Shown piece by piece: positions 7,770 to 17,337 of a DNA stretch of 64,000 bases (its first letter is position 1; each line of letters starts with the position of its first letter). Position numbers and translations under genes: made by a program. Source of the stretch: 43-108 sp001915545 (GTDB lineage: Bacteria > Bacteroidota > Bacteroidia > Bacteroidales > Bacteroidaceae); the NCBI GenBank assembly GCA_902491215.1, contig CABUGV010000004.1, positions 56,974 to 120,973 of the forward strand, read 5' to 3'. The notes beneath the pieces are model-generated. The model did not search any database and was not told the DNA's origin. It worked only from the letters and a program-made list of their open reading frames with translations.

Positions 7770-10700
7770 ATGCTAGACAGAATAATAAAATTCTCACTCA
7801 ACAACCGCCTGATAATACTCATGCTGGCATTGCTTCTCACTCTCGCCGGCACGTATACCATATCGAAAATGGATGTCGATGTATTTCCAGACCTGAATGC
7901 ACCGACGGTTGCAGTGATGACAGAAGCTCCGGGCATGGCTCCGGAAGAAGTAGAACGAATCGTGACCTACCCTATAGAGACAGCACTCAACGGTGCAACC
8001 GATGTCAGACGCGTACGTTCGTCCTCTACAACAGGATTCTCCGTCGTATGGATTGAATTCGAATGGGGAACCGACATACAGACAGCACGCCAGACGGTAT
8101 CCGAGAAACTTGCCACCGTCAGCGGAACACTGCCGGCCAACGTTGGACAACCGACCATGGGTCCCCAATCGTCCATCCTCGGTGAAGTCATGATTATAGG
8201 ACTGACCTCCGACACCACATCACAGCAGTCTCTGCGCACTTTGGCCGACTGGACCCTGCGTCCGCGCCTTCTTGCCGTTCAGGGCGTTGCACAGGTGGCA
8301 GTACTCGGAGGCGAAACCAAGGAATACCAGATACAGCTTGACCCTCAAAAGATGAAACACTACGGTGTTACGCTCAACGATGCCTTGAATGCAACCAGCG
8401 GAATGAACGTCAATACATCCGGAGGCATCATAAACGAATATGGAAACGAATACATCGTACGTACAGACCTCTCCACATCCGATGTATACAAAATCGGACG
8501 CAACGCAGTCAAGCCAGGTTCTCCATCTTCAGTATGCCTCGACGACATAGCAGACATCACTGTCGGAAACAAGCTTCCCAAAACAGGTATGGCTTCAGAA
8601 AGAGGCAAATCGGCAGTAATCGTCACTGTAACCAAACAGCCGTCCACAAGTACACTCGAACTGACCGAACGTCTGGAACAATCGCTCTCGGCCATGCAGA
8701 AAGAATTGCCGGCAGACGTAAAAATCTCTACCGACATATTCCGTCAGTCACGATTCATCGAAAGTTCAATATCCAACGTAGAGAAGTCGCTCTACGAGGG
8801 CGCATTCTTCGTTGTCATCATCCTGTTCCTCTTCCTGATGAACATAAGGACCACCGTCATCTCCCTCATATCCATACCGCTGTCCATAATAACAGCCTTG
8901 GTGGCAATACATGCCATGGGACTTACAGTCAACACCATGAGTCTTGGAGGTATAGCCATAGCCATAGGTTCGCTGGTCGATGATGCCATTGTCGATGTCG
9001 AAAACGTATACAAGCATCTGCGCGAAAACCGTCTGCTCCCTAAATCCGAGCAGAAACCGATACTGAAACTCGTGTTCAGTGCATCACGCGAGGTGCGTAT
9101 GCCGATTCTCAACTCCACACTCATCATCATTGCCAGCTTCATGCCTCTGTTCTTCCTTTCCGGAATGGAAGGCCGCATGCTCATGCCTCTGGGAATAACC
9201 TTCATCATATCCCTGTTTGCATCCACACTCGTAGCCCTCACCGTTACACCGGTGATGTGCAGCTATCTGCTCGACAGCAAAGGCAAGGAAAAACCTATAA
9301 AGGAAACACCGGTCGTTCTTGCGCTAAAGAATGTATACAGACGTTCGCTCGAATGGACCCTCAACCACCGCAAGGCAGTTCTTGGAACCAGCGGAGCCAT
9401 ATTTGTTGCAGCGATTATCATGTTGTGCAATTTCGGCCGAAGCTTCCTGCCACCATTCAACGAAGGTTCGTTCACCATCAACGTCAGCACAATGCCAGGC
9501 GTATCGCTTGAAGAATCCGACAAAATCGGACGAATGGCCGAACAGATGCTTCTGTCAGTACCGGAAATCCAGACCGTTGGCCGAAAGACCGGACGTGCCG
9601 AACTCGACGAACATGCACTCGGCGTAAACGTTTCGGAGATTGAAGCCCCTTACGTACTCGACGAGCGAAGCAAGGCAGAAATAGAAGACGAAATACGTGC
9701 AAAACTGAAAACGATACCAGGAGTGAACATCGAAATCGGTTCACCTATCACCCACCGCATCGATGCCATGCTCTCCGGAACAAGAGCAAACATTGCCATC
9801 AAGCTCTTCGGCACAGACCTCAACCGCATGTACGCCATTGCCGGTCAAATACGCGAATCTGTTGAAGACGTTGAAGGCATAGCCGACCTCAACGTCGAGC
9901 AGCAAGTTGAACGTCCACAGCTCAAAATCGTTCCGCGTTACGAGATGCTTGCACGCTACGGCATAAGCATACCGGAGTTTGCCAACTCCGTAAAAGTACT
10001 TCTCGGAGGCGAACAGGTTTCGCAGGTATACGAAGGCAACCGCAATTTCGACCTCACCCTCAAAGTGAAAGGTTCGGGCAATCTCACTGCCGACGACGTG
10101 AAGAATCTCTACATCGATGCCAACAGCGGCAAGATACCGCTCTCGCATGTAGCCGAAGTCGTTTCATCGACAGGCCCTAACACCATAAGCCGTGAAAACG
10201 TAGAGCGCAAGATTGTCGTATCGGCAAACGTATCAGGCAGAGACCTCCGCGGAGCTGTAAACGACATGAAAGCACGAATCGAAGAGAACATAAAGCTTCC
10301 AGAAGGCTACCACATCGAATACGGCGGACAGTTCGAGAGCGAACAGGCGGCTTCGAACACCATAGCCATCACATCCGTATTCTCCATCCTGGCCATATTC
10401 CTGCTTCTTTTCAAGGAGTTCAGAAACCTCGGCCAGTCGCTCACCGTACTTCTCAACCTTCCGCTGGCACTCATTGGAGGTGTGGCCAGCATCTGGCTCT
10501 CGGGAGGCACAATGAGCATACCATCCATCATCGGTTTCATTTCGCTCTTCGGAATAGCCACACGAAACGGAATGCTTCTCATCGACAGATACAACAGCCT
10601 GCGTTCGTCGGGCCTGTCGCTCCATGAGTGTGTCATACATGGTTCTCTCGACCGACTCAACCCTATACTCATGACGGCCCTCACATCCGGACTCGCGCTC

Positions 10701-10865
10701 ATCCCGCTTGCAGTCGGAGGAGAACTGCCAGGCAACGAGATACAGAGCCCTATGGCCAAGGTGATACTCGGAGGTCTGCTCACATCGACATTCCTCAACG
10801 GATTCATCATACCAATCATGTACACCCTGCTCAACAGAAAGAGCTGGAACAAAGAATCCATCTAA
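7770..10865 (+). CDS. CusA/CzcA family heavy-metal RND efflux pump
   Basis: At 1031 residues this is a full-length RND permease with TM1 near the N terminus, two large periplasmic loops and TM clusters at about residues 340-500 and 860-1020. The TM4 segment AIAIGSLVDDAIVDVENV carries the acidic residues used for proton coupling in heavy-metal RND pumps, and it resembles CusA/SilA more than the DFG-type CzcA motif. The pump exports metal ions from the periplasm or cytoplasm through the adaptor and TolC partner, using proton influx. The gene lies 40 bases after the adaptor and 13 bases before the TolC gene. Confidence 0.95.
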   Translation: MLDRIIKFSLNNRLIILMLALLLTLAGTYTISKMDVDVFPDLNAPTVAVMTEAPGMAPEEVERIVTYPIETALNGATDVRRVRSSSTTGFSVVWIEFEWGTDIQTARQTVSEKLATVSGTLPANVGQPTMGPQSSILGEVMIIGLTSDTTSQQSLRTLADWTLRPRLLAVQGVAQVAVLGGETKEYQIQLDPQKMKHYGVTLNDALNATSGMNVNTSGGIINEYGNEYIVRTDLSTSDVYKIGRNAVKPGSPSSVCLDDIADITVGNKLPKTGMASERGKSAVIVTVTKQPSTSTLELTERLEQSLSAMQKELPADVKISTDIFRQSRFIESSISNVEKSLYEGAFFVVIILFLFLMNIRTTVISLISIPLSIITALVAIHAMGLTVNTMSLGGIAIAIGSLVDDAIVDVENVYKHLRENRLLPKSEQKPILKLVFSASREVRMPILNSTLIIIASFMPLFFLSGMEGRMLMPLGITFIISLFASTLVALTVTPVMCSYLLDSKGKEKPIKETPVVLALKNVYRRSLEWTLNHRKAVLGTSGAIFVAAIIMLCNFGRSFLPPFNEGSFTINVSTMPGVSLEESDKIGRMAEQMLLSVPEIQTVGRKTGRAELDEHALGVNVSEIEAPYVLDERSKAEIEDEIRAKLKTIPGVNIEIGSPITHRIDAMLSGTRANIAIKLFGTDLNRMYAIAGQIRESVEDVEGIADLNVEQQVERPQLKIVPRYEMLARYGISIPEFANSVKVLLGGEQVSQVYEGNRNFDLTLKVKGSGNLTADDVKNLYIDANSGKIPLSHVAEVVSSTGPNTISRENVERKIVVSANVSGRDLRGAVNDMKARIEENIKLPEGYHIEYGGQFESEQAASNTIAITSVFSILAIFLLLFKEFRNLGQSLTVLLNLPLALIGGVASIWLSGGTMSIPSIIGFISLFGIATRNGMLLIDRYNSLRSSGLSLHECVIHGSLDRLNPILMTALTSGLALIPLAVGGELPGNEIQSPMAKVILGGLLTSTFLNGFIIPIMYTLLNRKSWNKESI

Positions 10866-10878
10866 AGATTACACGAAT

Positions 10879-12069
10879 ATGAAAATGAAACGCACAATAA
10901 TAACGGCCGCCATGTCGGCCATCTGCATCTGCTCGACGGCACAAAGCAACAGCATTGCCGAGATAATGGAGTCCATAGAGCAGAACAACCCGGCACTGAA
11001 CACCCTGCGCAAGCAGACCGATGCACAGAAGATAGAGAACAAGACAGGCATATATCTTTCAAATCCGGAAGTGGAATATGCATACCTATGGGGCGACCCG
11101 TCAAGCGTGGGCAAAAGACACAACATCAACGTAACCCAGACCTTCGACTTCGCCACCATCAGCGGAATGAAAAACCGCATGGCCGACAAGAACAATGAGC
11201 TTGCCGACATATCGTTCCTGTCCGGACGCCAGACTATCCTGCTGGAAGCACAGAAACTTTGTCTTGATGTAATCTACTGCAACGCAATGATGCAGGAACT
11301 CGGCGAACGTCTGAAACGTTCACAGATTCTTGCCGAGACCGGAAAAAAGAGGCTTGAAGAAGGCGATGCCAGCATGATCGAATACAACAAAGTCATGCTC
11401 AACCTCGCCACCGTAAAAGGCGAAATGACACGCATGGAGACCGAAAAAGCCTCTGCAATGGACAATCTCAAGAGGCTCAACGGCGGAAAACCCGTAGAAC
11501 TTACCGACGTTTCCTACGGTGCAGAACAGATTCTGCCCGAAAATTTCGACACCTGGTATGCCGAGACCGAAAGCCGAAACCCGAGCATACAGTATGCCAA
11601 ACAGCAGATTGAAATAAAGAAGTACGGAGTAAAACTCAGCAAGGCAATGGGACTGCCGTCGCTGTCTGCCGGATACACTTCCGAGTTGACAAAAGACGTG
11701 TCGTACCGAGGCATAGCAGTCGGACTGTCCATACCACTATGGGAAAACAAGAAGAAAGTGAAACTGGCACAGGCCGGAGTTGTTGCAGCCGAGGCTCAGA
11801 ATGAAGAAAACAAAAACACGCTGTACTCGCAGATGCTTGAACTCTACAACCGTGCCAAAGGACTGCGCTCTACTGCCGACATCTACAAACAGGCACTAAA
11901 GGACAGCAACAGCACCCTGCTTCTTCAGAAAGCTCTCGACGAAGGACAGATTTCACTTCTCGACTACATCCTCGAGGTTGAACTCTACTACAATGCCAAG
12001 GACCAGGCATTGAGCGCTGAACGCGACTACAGAAAAACTCTTGCAGAACTGTTTGCTTCAGAGCTATAG
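10879..12069 (+). CDS. TolC-family outer-membrane efflux channel of the heavy-metal pump
   Basis: The 396-residue protein has a signal peptide (ending near CSTAQ) and the repeated helical hairpin structure of TolC proteins, seen in EIMESIEQNNPALNTLRKQ and its second-half counterpart LDEGQISLLDYILE. It would form the outer-membrane exit duct of the tripartite pump. It is the last gene of the operon and is followed by a strong hairpin. Two in-frame ATGs (10879 and 10885) are possible starts and both leave the signal peptide intact. Confidence 0.92.
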   Translation: MKMKRTIITAAMSAICICSTAQSNSIAEIMESIEQNNPALNTLRKQTDAQKIENKTGIYLSNPEVEYAYLWGDPSSVGKRHNINVTQTFDFATISGMKNRMADKNNELADISFLSGRQTILLEAQKLCLDVIYCNAMMQELGERLKRSQILAETGKKRLEEGDASMIEYNKVMLNLATVKGEMTRMETEKASAMDNLKRLNGGKPVELTDVSYGAEQILPENFDTWYAETESRNPSIQYAKQQIEIKKYGVKLSKAMGLPSLSAGYTSELTKDVSYRGIAVGLSIPLWENKKKVKLAQAGVVAAEAQNEENKNTLYSQMLELYNRAKGLRSTADIYKQALKDSNSTLLLQKALDEGQISLLDYILEVELYYNAKDQALSAERDYRKTLAELFASEL

Positions 12070-12085
12070 CATTCTGCCCAAATAA

Positions 12086-12129
12086 ATACGGGTCTGCTTC
12101 GAACACAACAATCCGAAGCAGACCCGTAT
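12086..12129. terminator. Bidirectional terminator between convergent genes
   Basis: A perfect 16-bp inverted repeat (12086-12101 with 12114-12129) with a 12-base loop lies between the TolC gene and the minus-strand small membrane protein gene, which converge here. Confidence 0.75.
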
Positions 12130-12157
12130 CTTATATCTATGCATCAAAGATAACTAT

Positions 12158-12406
12158 TCAAAGAAAAGCACGCCAAATCAACATTGAAAGCGAAGAGACC
12201 ACTACGCAGGCCACCCCCAGCTTTCGTTCCTTCGCGCTGTATCTAGACACACGTCCAACTCCGGACTTGACCTTTGCACACGCCACATATATGCCAAGCA
12301 CAATACCCAAAGGGCACAATCCGCATATACCCAAAATGAAACCTGCGATGAGCAGACCGCGCGCATTCGAACTCTGTTCTATATTTTTTTCGTTTTCTTC
12401 CATCAT
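12158..12406 (-). CDS. Small two-helix membrane protein, function unknown
   Basis: The 82-residue protein has a short charged N terminus (MMEENEKNIEQSSNARG), then two hydrophobic segments at about residues 17-43 and 65-80 separated by a basic loop (SRYSAKERK). The layout resembles small DUF4190-like membrane proteins, but I do not recognise a specific family. It stands alone, convergent with the efflux operon. The clean hydropathy pattern and the shared terminator support a real gene. No function is proposed. Confidence 0.6.
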   Translation of the reverse strand: MMEENEKNIEQSSNARGLLIAGFILGICGLCPLGIVLGIYVACAKVKSGVGRVSRYSAKERKLGVACVVVSSLSMLIWRAFL

Positions 12407-12557
12407 AAACCCTCATTCTTTTACCGCAATGCACCTGAACCGATGCATAGCGGATGTAAAGATAAATCTTTTGCCCAATCCTACACGCAACAATACAGCA
12501 AAGAAATATTTCCTTACAGCTTTATTCCGCATTTCACTACAGCGCAACTAAAATTCC

Positions 12558-12631
12558 AAGCGCCCGCAACAATAATTACGAGGGCTCAGAATATAAATTG
12601 CACGCGCTCGCAATAAAAACTCTGAGCCCTC
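12558..12631. repeat. 22-bp-periodic octamer array A (four units)
   Basis: Four GC-rich octamers start at 12558, 12580, 12602 and 12624, exactly 22 bp apart: AAGCGCCC, GAGGGCTC, ACGCGCTC and GAGCCCTC. The 14-bp spacers are AT-rich. The second and fourth octamers form part of a perfect 11-bp inverted repeat (12580-12590 with 12621-12631). Related arrays occur at 34868-34919 and 57311-57362. The array lies in the gap between the small membrane protein gene and GH97. Confidence 0.8.
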
Positions 12632-12684
12632 ACAGTTATCAAAATCCTTAACCATAAATGAAAAGTAATTCTATCGCAACATCC

Positions 12685-12847
12685 TGATAATATAGGATTC
12701 GATTCGGCTGGAACTAATCAAAACGCTGTTTTCATTTATCTCTGCGCTCGGCTTTCACTATATTTTGATAATATAGGATGCGCCTCGGCTGAGACTAATC
12801 GAAAACATTGTTTTCTTTTGTCTCTGCGCTCGGCTTTCACTATATTT
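12685..12847 (+). repeat. Tandem duplication of an 82-bp promoter-bearing unit
   Basis: Two head-to-tail copies (12685-12765 and 12766-12847) share long identical blocks, including TGATAATATAGGAT at the start and TCTCTGCGCTCGGCTTTCAC near the end. Each copy ends in a -7-like box: TATATTTT in copy 1 and the consensus TATATTTG in copy 2. The unit lies directly upstream of the GH97 gene. Confidence 0.85.
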
Positions 12848-12848
12848 G
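12817..12848 (+). promoter_or_regulatory. Promoter of the GH97 gene (TTTG-N20-TATATTTG)
   Basis: The -33 box TTTG (12817-12820) and the -7 box TATATTTG (12841-12848) are 20 bp apart, matching the Bacteroidetes consensus for the housekeeping sigma factor. Transcription should begin near 12855, giving a leader of about 40 bases before the ATG at 12894. The promoter belongs to the second copy of the tandem repeat; copy 1 has lost both consensus boxes. Confidence 0.75.
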
Positions 12849-12893
12849 TAGCAGTAACAGGAAAAACATATATCCACCGAAAACAAAATATCT

Positions 12894-14792
12894 ATGAAAA
12901 GGACAATATCTTTCTGTACTGCATGCGCACTGTTCGTCGGCATGTATGCAGGAAATAAGGATTTTACCCTGAAATCGCCTGACGGCAATCTTAAAATAGA
13001 GATACATCAAGATGAAGATTCACAGTGGACCATCTCTCTAAACGATTCCGAACATCTGCTTCTCTCCCCATCACTCATTGGATTCAAGGGAGACAACTCG
13101 ACCATATATCCGTCTGCCAGCTCAACAGTTGACATTTCAGATGTTACAAAACACAGAGGTGTGTGGAAGCCTGTATGGGGCAAAAGGGAAAACGTTGCCG
13201 ATGAATACAACGAAAGAAGCATAAGCTTCAGCGGTGCAGGTCCGGATTTGACTGTAACTGTGAGAGCATACAATGACGGAATGGCCTTCAGATACTCGGT
13301 TCCAGAAGATGCATCCGAAGGAATCAAGGCCGAAGAACGTACGGTGTTCAATTTTGCAGGCGACTATACGGCTTGGTTCTACAACGGCGAAAACCACAAT
13401 ATCGGTCCAGAAAAACTGTCGGAAAGCAAAGGAAAGAGATTGCCTGTCATGACAATCATGGTCGATGAAAACTGCTATATGGCCGTACACGAAGCCGATC
13501 TGCGTAGCGGTACACCGATGGAGCTGACGTCCGAACAAGGAGAAACATCATTCAGAATCTCACCAGCAGTGACAGAACTCACACCCGGCGACATGTCGGC
13601 ATGGAGAGTCGTAATGTATGGAAAGCATCCGGGCGCATTGGTCGACTCGCATATTATAGAATTGCTCAACCCAGAACCGTCAGGTGACTTTTCATGGGTA
13701 AAACCAGGTGTGGCCGTTTGGGACTGGCGTGCCGACGGTGCCGTATGGGACGGATATACCTACCGCATGTCCTACGATTCATGGGTACGTCTGGTGGATT
13801 TTGCATCCGAGGAAGGATTCAGCTATCTAGTTCTGGATGCCAACTGGTACGGACCTGAGCATGAGGCCGAGTCAAACCCTCTGACCGGCGACAAGGCTTC
13901 AGACGTAAGGCGTATCATACAATATGCAAAAGGCAAAGGTGTCGGCGTATGGCTGTATCTGAACGATGTTGGCGGAAGAAAGTATCCTATAGAAGAAACC
14001 CTGAAACAATATTCATCATGGGGTGCGGCCGGAATAAAATACGGATTCATGCGAGGTTCGCAGACCGAGAAGAACAAATGGACGCAGAAAATCACAGCTC
14101 TTTGTGCAGAAAACAAATTGCTTGTGGACTTCCACGATGGTCCTGTACATCCTTACGGCCAGATGCGCACATGGCCAAACGCCGTTACACGCGAATACTG
14201 CCAGGCACAGCTTGACGGTCATAAGGTTTTCCAACCGTCAACATTCGTAACATCTGTATTCGTAAACATGCTGGCCGGCCCGATAGACATGAACAACGGC
14301 ATGTTCGACCTGCGCCAGGGCAACACGACACGTACTGACGAAAATAAGCCGGTACCTTCGACCCTCGTTTCCGAAGCGGCAAGAACACTGATTGTGTTCT
14401 CAGGTGCCACCATCATACCGGACATTCCGGAATACTACCGCAGTCATCCCGAACTGCTGGAGTTCCTTTCAGCCCAGAAAATGCCGTGGAAGGAAAGCCG
14501 TACACTGGCCGGTGAGATAGGCCGATACATAGTAATGATGAGACAGACATCCGATGCCTATCTCATAGGCGCCGCAACAGATGAGAATGCCCGCGAAATA
14601 GACATACCGCTGGACTTCCTTCCCAAAGGTACATACACCGCAAAAATTACGGAAGACGGCGATGATGCCCACTATCTTCACAACCGCGAAACACTGAAAA
14701 CGTCGCAAAGAAACGTGACGCGCAAAGACTCGCTCAAAGTGAAGCTTGCACCTGGAGGAGGAGCGTGCATAATACTCAAAAAGAGCAACTGA
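12894..14792 (+). CDS. Glycoside hydrolase family 97 (alpha-glucosidase/alpha-galactosidase type)
   Basis: The 632-residue protein has a signal peptide (MKRTISFCTACALFVGMYAG), an N-terminal beta-sandwich that opens with LKSPDGNLKIEI, a TIM barrel from about residue 270 (VAVWDWRADGAVWDGY) and a C-terminal beta domain. These match the GH97 (SusB) architecture and length. The segment LVDFHDGP places Asp412 where retaining GH97 alpha-galactosidases have their nucleophile, which suggests a retaining enzyme, though I could not align it formally. It should act in the periplasm on alpha-linked oligosaccharides. It stands alone, without SusC/SusD, behind a duplicated promoter, and ends at a terminator. 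Confidence 0.9.
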   Translation: MKRTISFCTACALFVGMYAGNKDFTLKSPDGNLKIEIHQDEDSQWTISLNDSEHLLLSPSLIGFKGDNSTIYPSASSTVDISDVTKHRGVWKPVWGKRENVADEYNERSISFSGAGPDLTVTVRAYNDGMAFRYSVPEDASEGIKAEERTVFNFAGDYTAWFYNGENHNIGPEKLSESKGKRLPVMTIMVDENCYMAVHEADLRSGTPMELTSEQGETSFRISPAVTELTPGDMSAWRVVMYGKHPGALVDSHIIELLNPEPSGDFSWVKPGVAVWDWRADGAVWDGYTYRMSYDSWVRLVDFASEEGFSYLVLDANWYGPEHEAESNPLTGDKASDVRRIIQYAKGKGVGVWLYLNDVGGRKYPIEETLKQYSSWGAAGIKYGFMRGSQTEKNKWTQKITALCAENKLLVDFHDGPVHPYGQMRTWPNAVTREYCQAQLDGHKVFQPSTFVTSVFVNMLAGPIDMNNGMFDLRQGNTTRTDENKPVPSTLVSEAARTLIVFSGATIIPDIPEYYRSHPELLEFLSAQKMPWKESRTLAGEIGRYIVMMRQTSDAYLIGAATDENAREIDIPLDFLPKGTYTAKITEDGDDAHYLHNRETLKTSQRNVTRKDSLKVKLAPGGGACIILKKSN

Positions 14793-14850
14793 CCGACAGC
14801 TCCGGTACGCAACTTTGACGCATAAGAAAGCCAAATCCAAAAAAATCAGA

Positions 14851-14898
14851 AAAAAAGCAGATTATCACCTTATTATATAGGGAGTAATCTGCTTTTTT
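14851..14898 (+). terminator. Intrinsic terminator after GH97
   Basis: A 14-bp stem (14851-14864 with 14885-14898) with a 20-base loop ends in a run of seven T. Its right arm stops 2 bases before the -7 box of topA, so terminator and promoter sequences overlap. Confidence 0.8.
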
Positions 14899-14900
14899 TC

Positions 14901-14908
14901 TACTTTTG
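14901..14908 (+). promoter_or_regulatory. -7 box (TACTTTTG) for topA
   Basis: The octamer fits TAnnTTTG and lies 33 bases before the ATG at 14942. It covers the GTG at 14906, which therefore cannot be the translation start. The -33 region lies inside the upstream terminator hairpin. Confidence 0.6.
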
Positions 14909-14941
14909 CGCCCGAAAATAAGCTACAACCCTAAAAACGAT

Positions 14942-17296
14942 ATGCAAAACAACCTCGTTATAGTCGAGTCTCCAGCAAAGGCGAAAACTTTGGAGCAATT
15001 CCTAGGCAGTGACTACAAAGTGATGTCCAGCTACGGACATATCCGCGATCTGAAGAAGAAGGAGTTCAGCATAGACATGACCGATCTGTCTCCGAAATAC
15101 GAGATTCCATCGGACAAGGTGGAACTGGTCAAAGAACTCAAGAAAAAGGCAGAAGAGGCCAAGACCGTGTGGCTCGCATCCGATGAAGACCGCGAGGGAG
15201 AAGCCATATCGTGGCACCTGTATGAGGTGCTCGGGCTGAAGCCGGAAAACACCAAACGTATTGTTTTCCACGAAATTACCAAAAACGCAATACTCGAAGC
15301 CATCAAGCATCCGCGAAACATCGACCTCAATCTGGTCAATGCACAGCAGGCAAGAAGAATGCTCGACCGAATCGTAGGTTTCAAGCTTTCACCTATACTT
15401 TGGAAGAAAGTGAAACCGTCGCTCTCGGCCGGACGAGTACAATCTGTGGCTGTAAGACTTATCGTTGAGAGAGAACGCGAAATAGAAAACTTCAAGAGCG
15501 AAAGCAGTTATAAGGTGCAGGCCATATTCGACACTGCCGCAGAAGACGGAAGCACAGCTTCGCTCAAAGCCGAACTGAACAACCGATTCAGCACAAAGGA
15601 AGAGGCTGAAGCATTCATCGAGAAATGCAAAAACGCATCTTTCACTATATCAGACATTTCCAAACGACCTGTCAGAAAAAGTCCTGCAGCACCGTTCACA
15701 ACATCTACGCTCCAGCAGGAAGCGGCAAGAAAACTGGGATACACCGTATCGCAGACAATGATGATTGCCCAGAAGCTCTACGAATCGGGAAAAATCACAT
15801 ACATGCGAACCGACTCCGTGAACTTGTCTACACTCTGCCTCGGTGCAAGCCGTGACGAAATTACCAAGATGATGGGCGAGAAATATGTCAAGACACGCCA
15901 GTTCCAGACAAAATCGAAAGGTGCTCAGGAAGCTCACGAGGCCATCAGACCTACATATATCAGCAACCATGAGATTGAAGGAACAAGTCAGGAACGACGT
16001 CTATATGAGCTGATATGGAAGCGCACATTGGCATCGCAGATGGCTGATGTCGAGCTGGAAAAGACAACAATAACCATCAACATAAGCAATGCTTCACAGA
16101 CATTCGTTGCATCGGGCGAGGTTGTAGTCTTCGACGGATTCCTGAGAGTCTACCGCGAATCGCATGACGACGAACCCGAGAACGACGAAGAAGCAAAACT
16201 GCTTCCACCGGTGAAGAGCGGCGACAAGCTGACATACGAGGAAATAACTGCAACAGAAAGATTCACACAGCATCCTCCTAGATACACAGAAGCCAGCTTG
16301 GTAAGAAAACTCGAGGAACTCGGAATCGGCCGTCCTTCAACATACGCTCCTACAATATCAACAATACAGCAGCGCGAATACGTTGAAAAGGGAGACAAAG
16401 CAGGAAAAGAAAGAAACTACAACATAATCGTTCTGAAGAACGGAAATGTGAAAGAAGCTGTAAAGACAGAAATTGTGGACAGCGAGAAATCAAAGCTTCT
16501 GCCTACAGATATCGGCATGGTTGTCAATGATTTCCTGTACCAGTATTTCCCTGGAATCATGGACTACAACTTTACGGCTAACGTGGAGAAGGAGTTCGAT
16601 GAAATTGCGGAAGGAGAAAAAGGCTGGAAGGAAGTGCTGCGCACTTTCTACGACCACTTCGAACCAATGGTGGAAGAAACTCTCGCAACAAAATCGGAAC
16701 ATAAGGTTGGCGAACGCGAATTGGGTACAGACCCTGTAAGCGGAAAAACAGTTTTCGTAAAAATCGGACGATTCGGTCCTGTGGCACAGATTGGAACTGC
16801 CAGCGACGAAGAGAAACCTAGATTTGCACAGCTGAAGAAGGGCCAGAGCATCGGAAGCATAACTCTCGAGGAAGCTCTCGACTTGTTCAAACTTCCTCGC
16901 ACACTGGGCGAATTCGAAGGAAAGACTGTAACTGTCGGCGCCGGACGATTCGGACCATACATAAGCCACGACGGCAAATATGTGTCAATACCGAAAGGCG
17001 TATCACCTGAAACCATAACACTTGAAGAGGCTTCGGAACTGATAGAAGAAAAGCGCAAGAGCGAAAAGGAGAAACATCTGAAGAAATTCGATGAAGAGCC
17101 TGAAATGGAGATACTTAACGGCCGATTCGGTCCATATATCTACTATAAAGGCGCCAATTTCAAGATACCTAAAACTGTTGCCGACCCTAAACAGCTCACT
17201 CTCGAACAGTGCATGGACATCATAAAGCAGCAGGCCGAGAAAGGCAGCACCGGAAAGAAAAGAAGCACGGCCAAAAAGACCTCCAAGGCCAAATGA
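14942..17296 (+). CDS. topA: DNA topoisomerase I (type IA)
   Basis: The 784-residue enzyme starts at the ATG 14942 (MQNNLVIVESPAKAKTLEQF). The Toprim domain has the ESPAKAKT glutamate and the DEDREGE acidic triad. The active-site tyrosine is Tyr287 in YMRTDSVNL. The C-terminal third holds repeated RFGPYI motifs of the topoisomerase C-terminal repeat type in place of classical zinc fingers, then a Lys-rich tail (STGKKRSTAKKTSKAK) that probably binds DNA. It relaxes negative supercoils in the cytoplasm. It heads the topA-aroK-speA cluster. Confidence 0.97.
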   Translation: MQNNLVIVESPAKAKTLEQFLGSDYKVMSSYGHIRDLKKKEFSIDMTDLSPKYEIPSDKVELVKELKKKAEEAKTVWLASDEDREGEAISWHLYEVLGLKPENTKRIVFHEITKNAILEAIKHPRNIDLNLVNAQQARRMLDRIVGFKLSPILWKKVKPSLSAGRVQSVAVRLIVEREREIENFKSESSYKVQAIFDTAAEDGSTASLKAELNNRFSTKEEAEAFIEKCKNASFTISDISKRPVRKSPAAPFTTSTLQQEAARKLGYTVSQTMMIAQKLYESGKITYMRTDSVNLSTLCLGASRDEITKMMGEKYVKTRQFQTKSKGAQEAHEAIRPTYISNHEIEGTSQERRLYELIWKRTLASQMADVELEKTTITINISNASQTFVASGEVVVFDGFLRVYRESHDDEPENDEEAKLLPPVKSGDKLTYEEITATERFTQHPPRYTEASLVRKLEELGIGRPSTYAPTISTIQQREYVEKGDKAGKERNYNIIVLKNGNVKEAVKTEIVDSEKSKLLPTDIGMVVNDFLYQYFPGIMDYNFTANVEKEFDEIAEGEKGWKEVLRTFYDHFEPMVEETLATKSEHKVGERELGTDPVSGKTVFVKIGRFGPVAQIGTASDEEKPRFAQLKKGQSIGSITLEEALDLFKLPRTLGEFEGKTVTVGAGRFGPYISHDGKYVSIPKGVSPETITLEEASELIEEKRKSEKEKHLKKFDEEPEMEILNGRFGPYIYYKGANFKIPKTVADPKQLTLEQCMDIIKQQAEKGSTGKKRSTAKKTSKAK

Positions 17297-17337
17297 AAGC
17301 CGGCACAAATAAAACGTTAATACAAGGAGAATAGAAC

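Noticed and set aside
12558..12631. 22-bp periodic array as a CRISPR
   Set aside because: The conserved part is only 8 bp and degenerate, spacers are 14 bp and themselves similar, and no cas genes are present.
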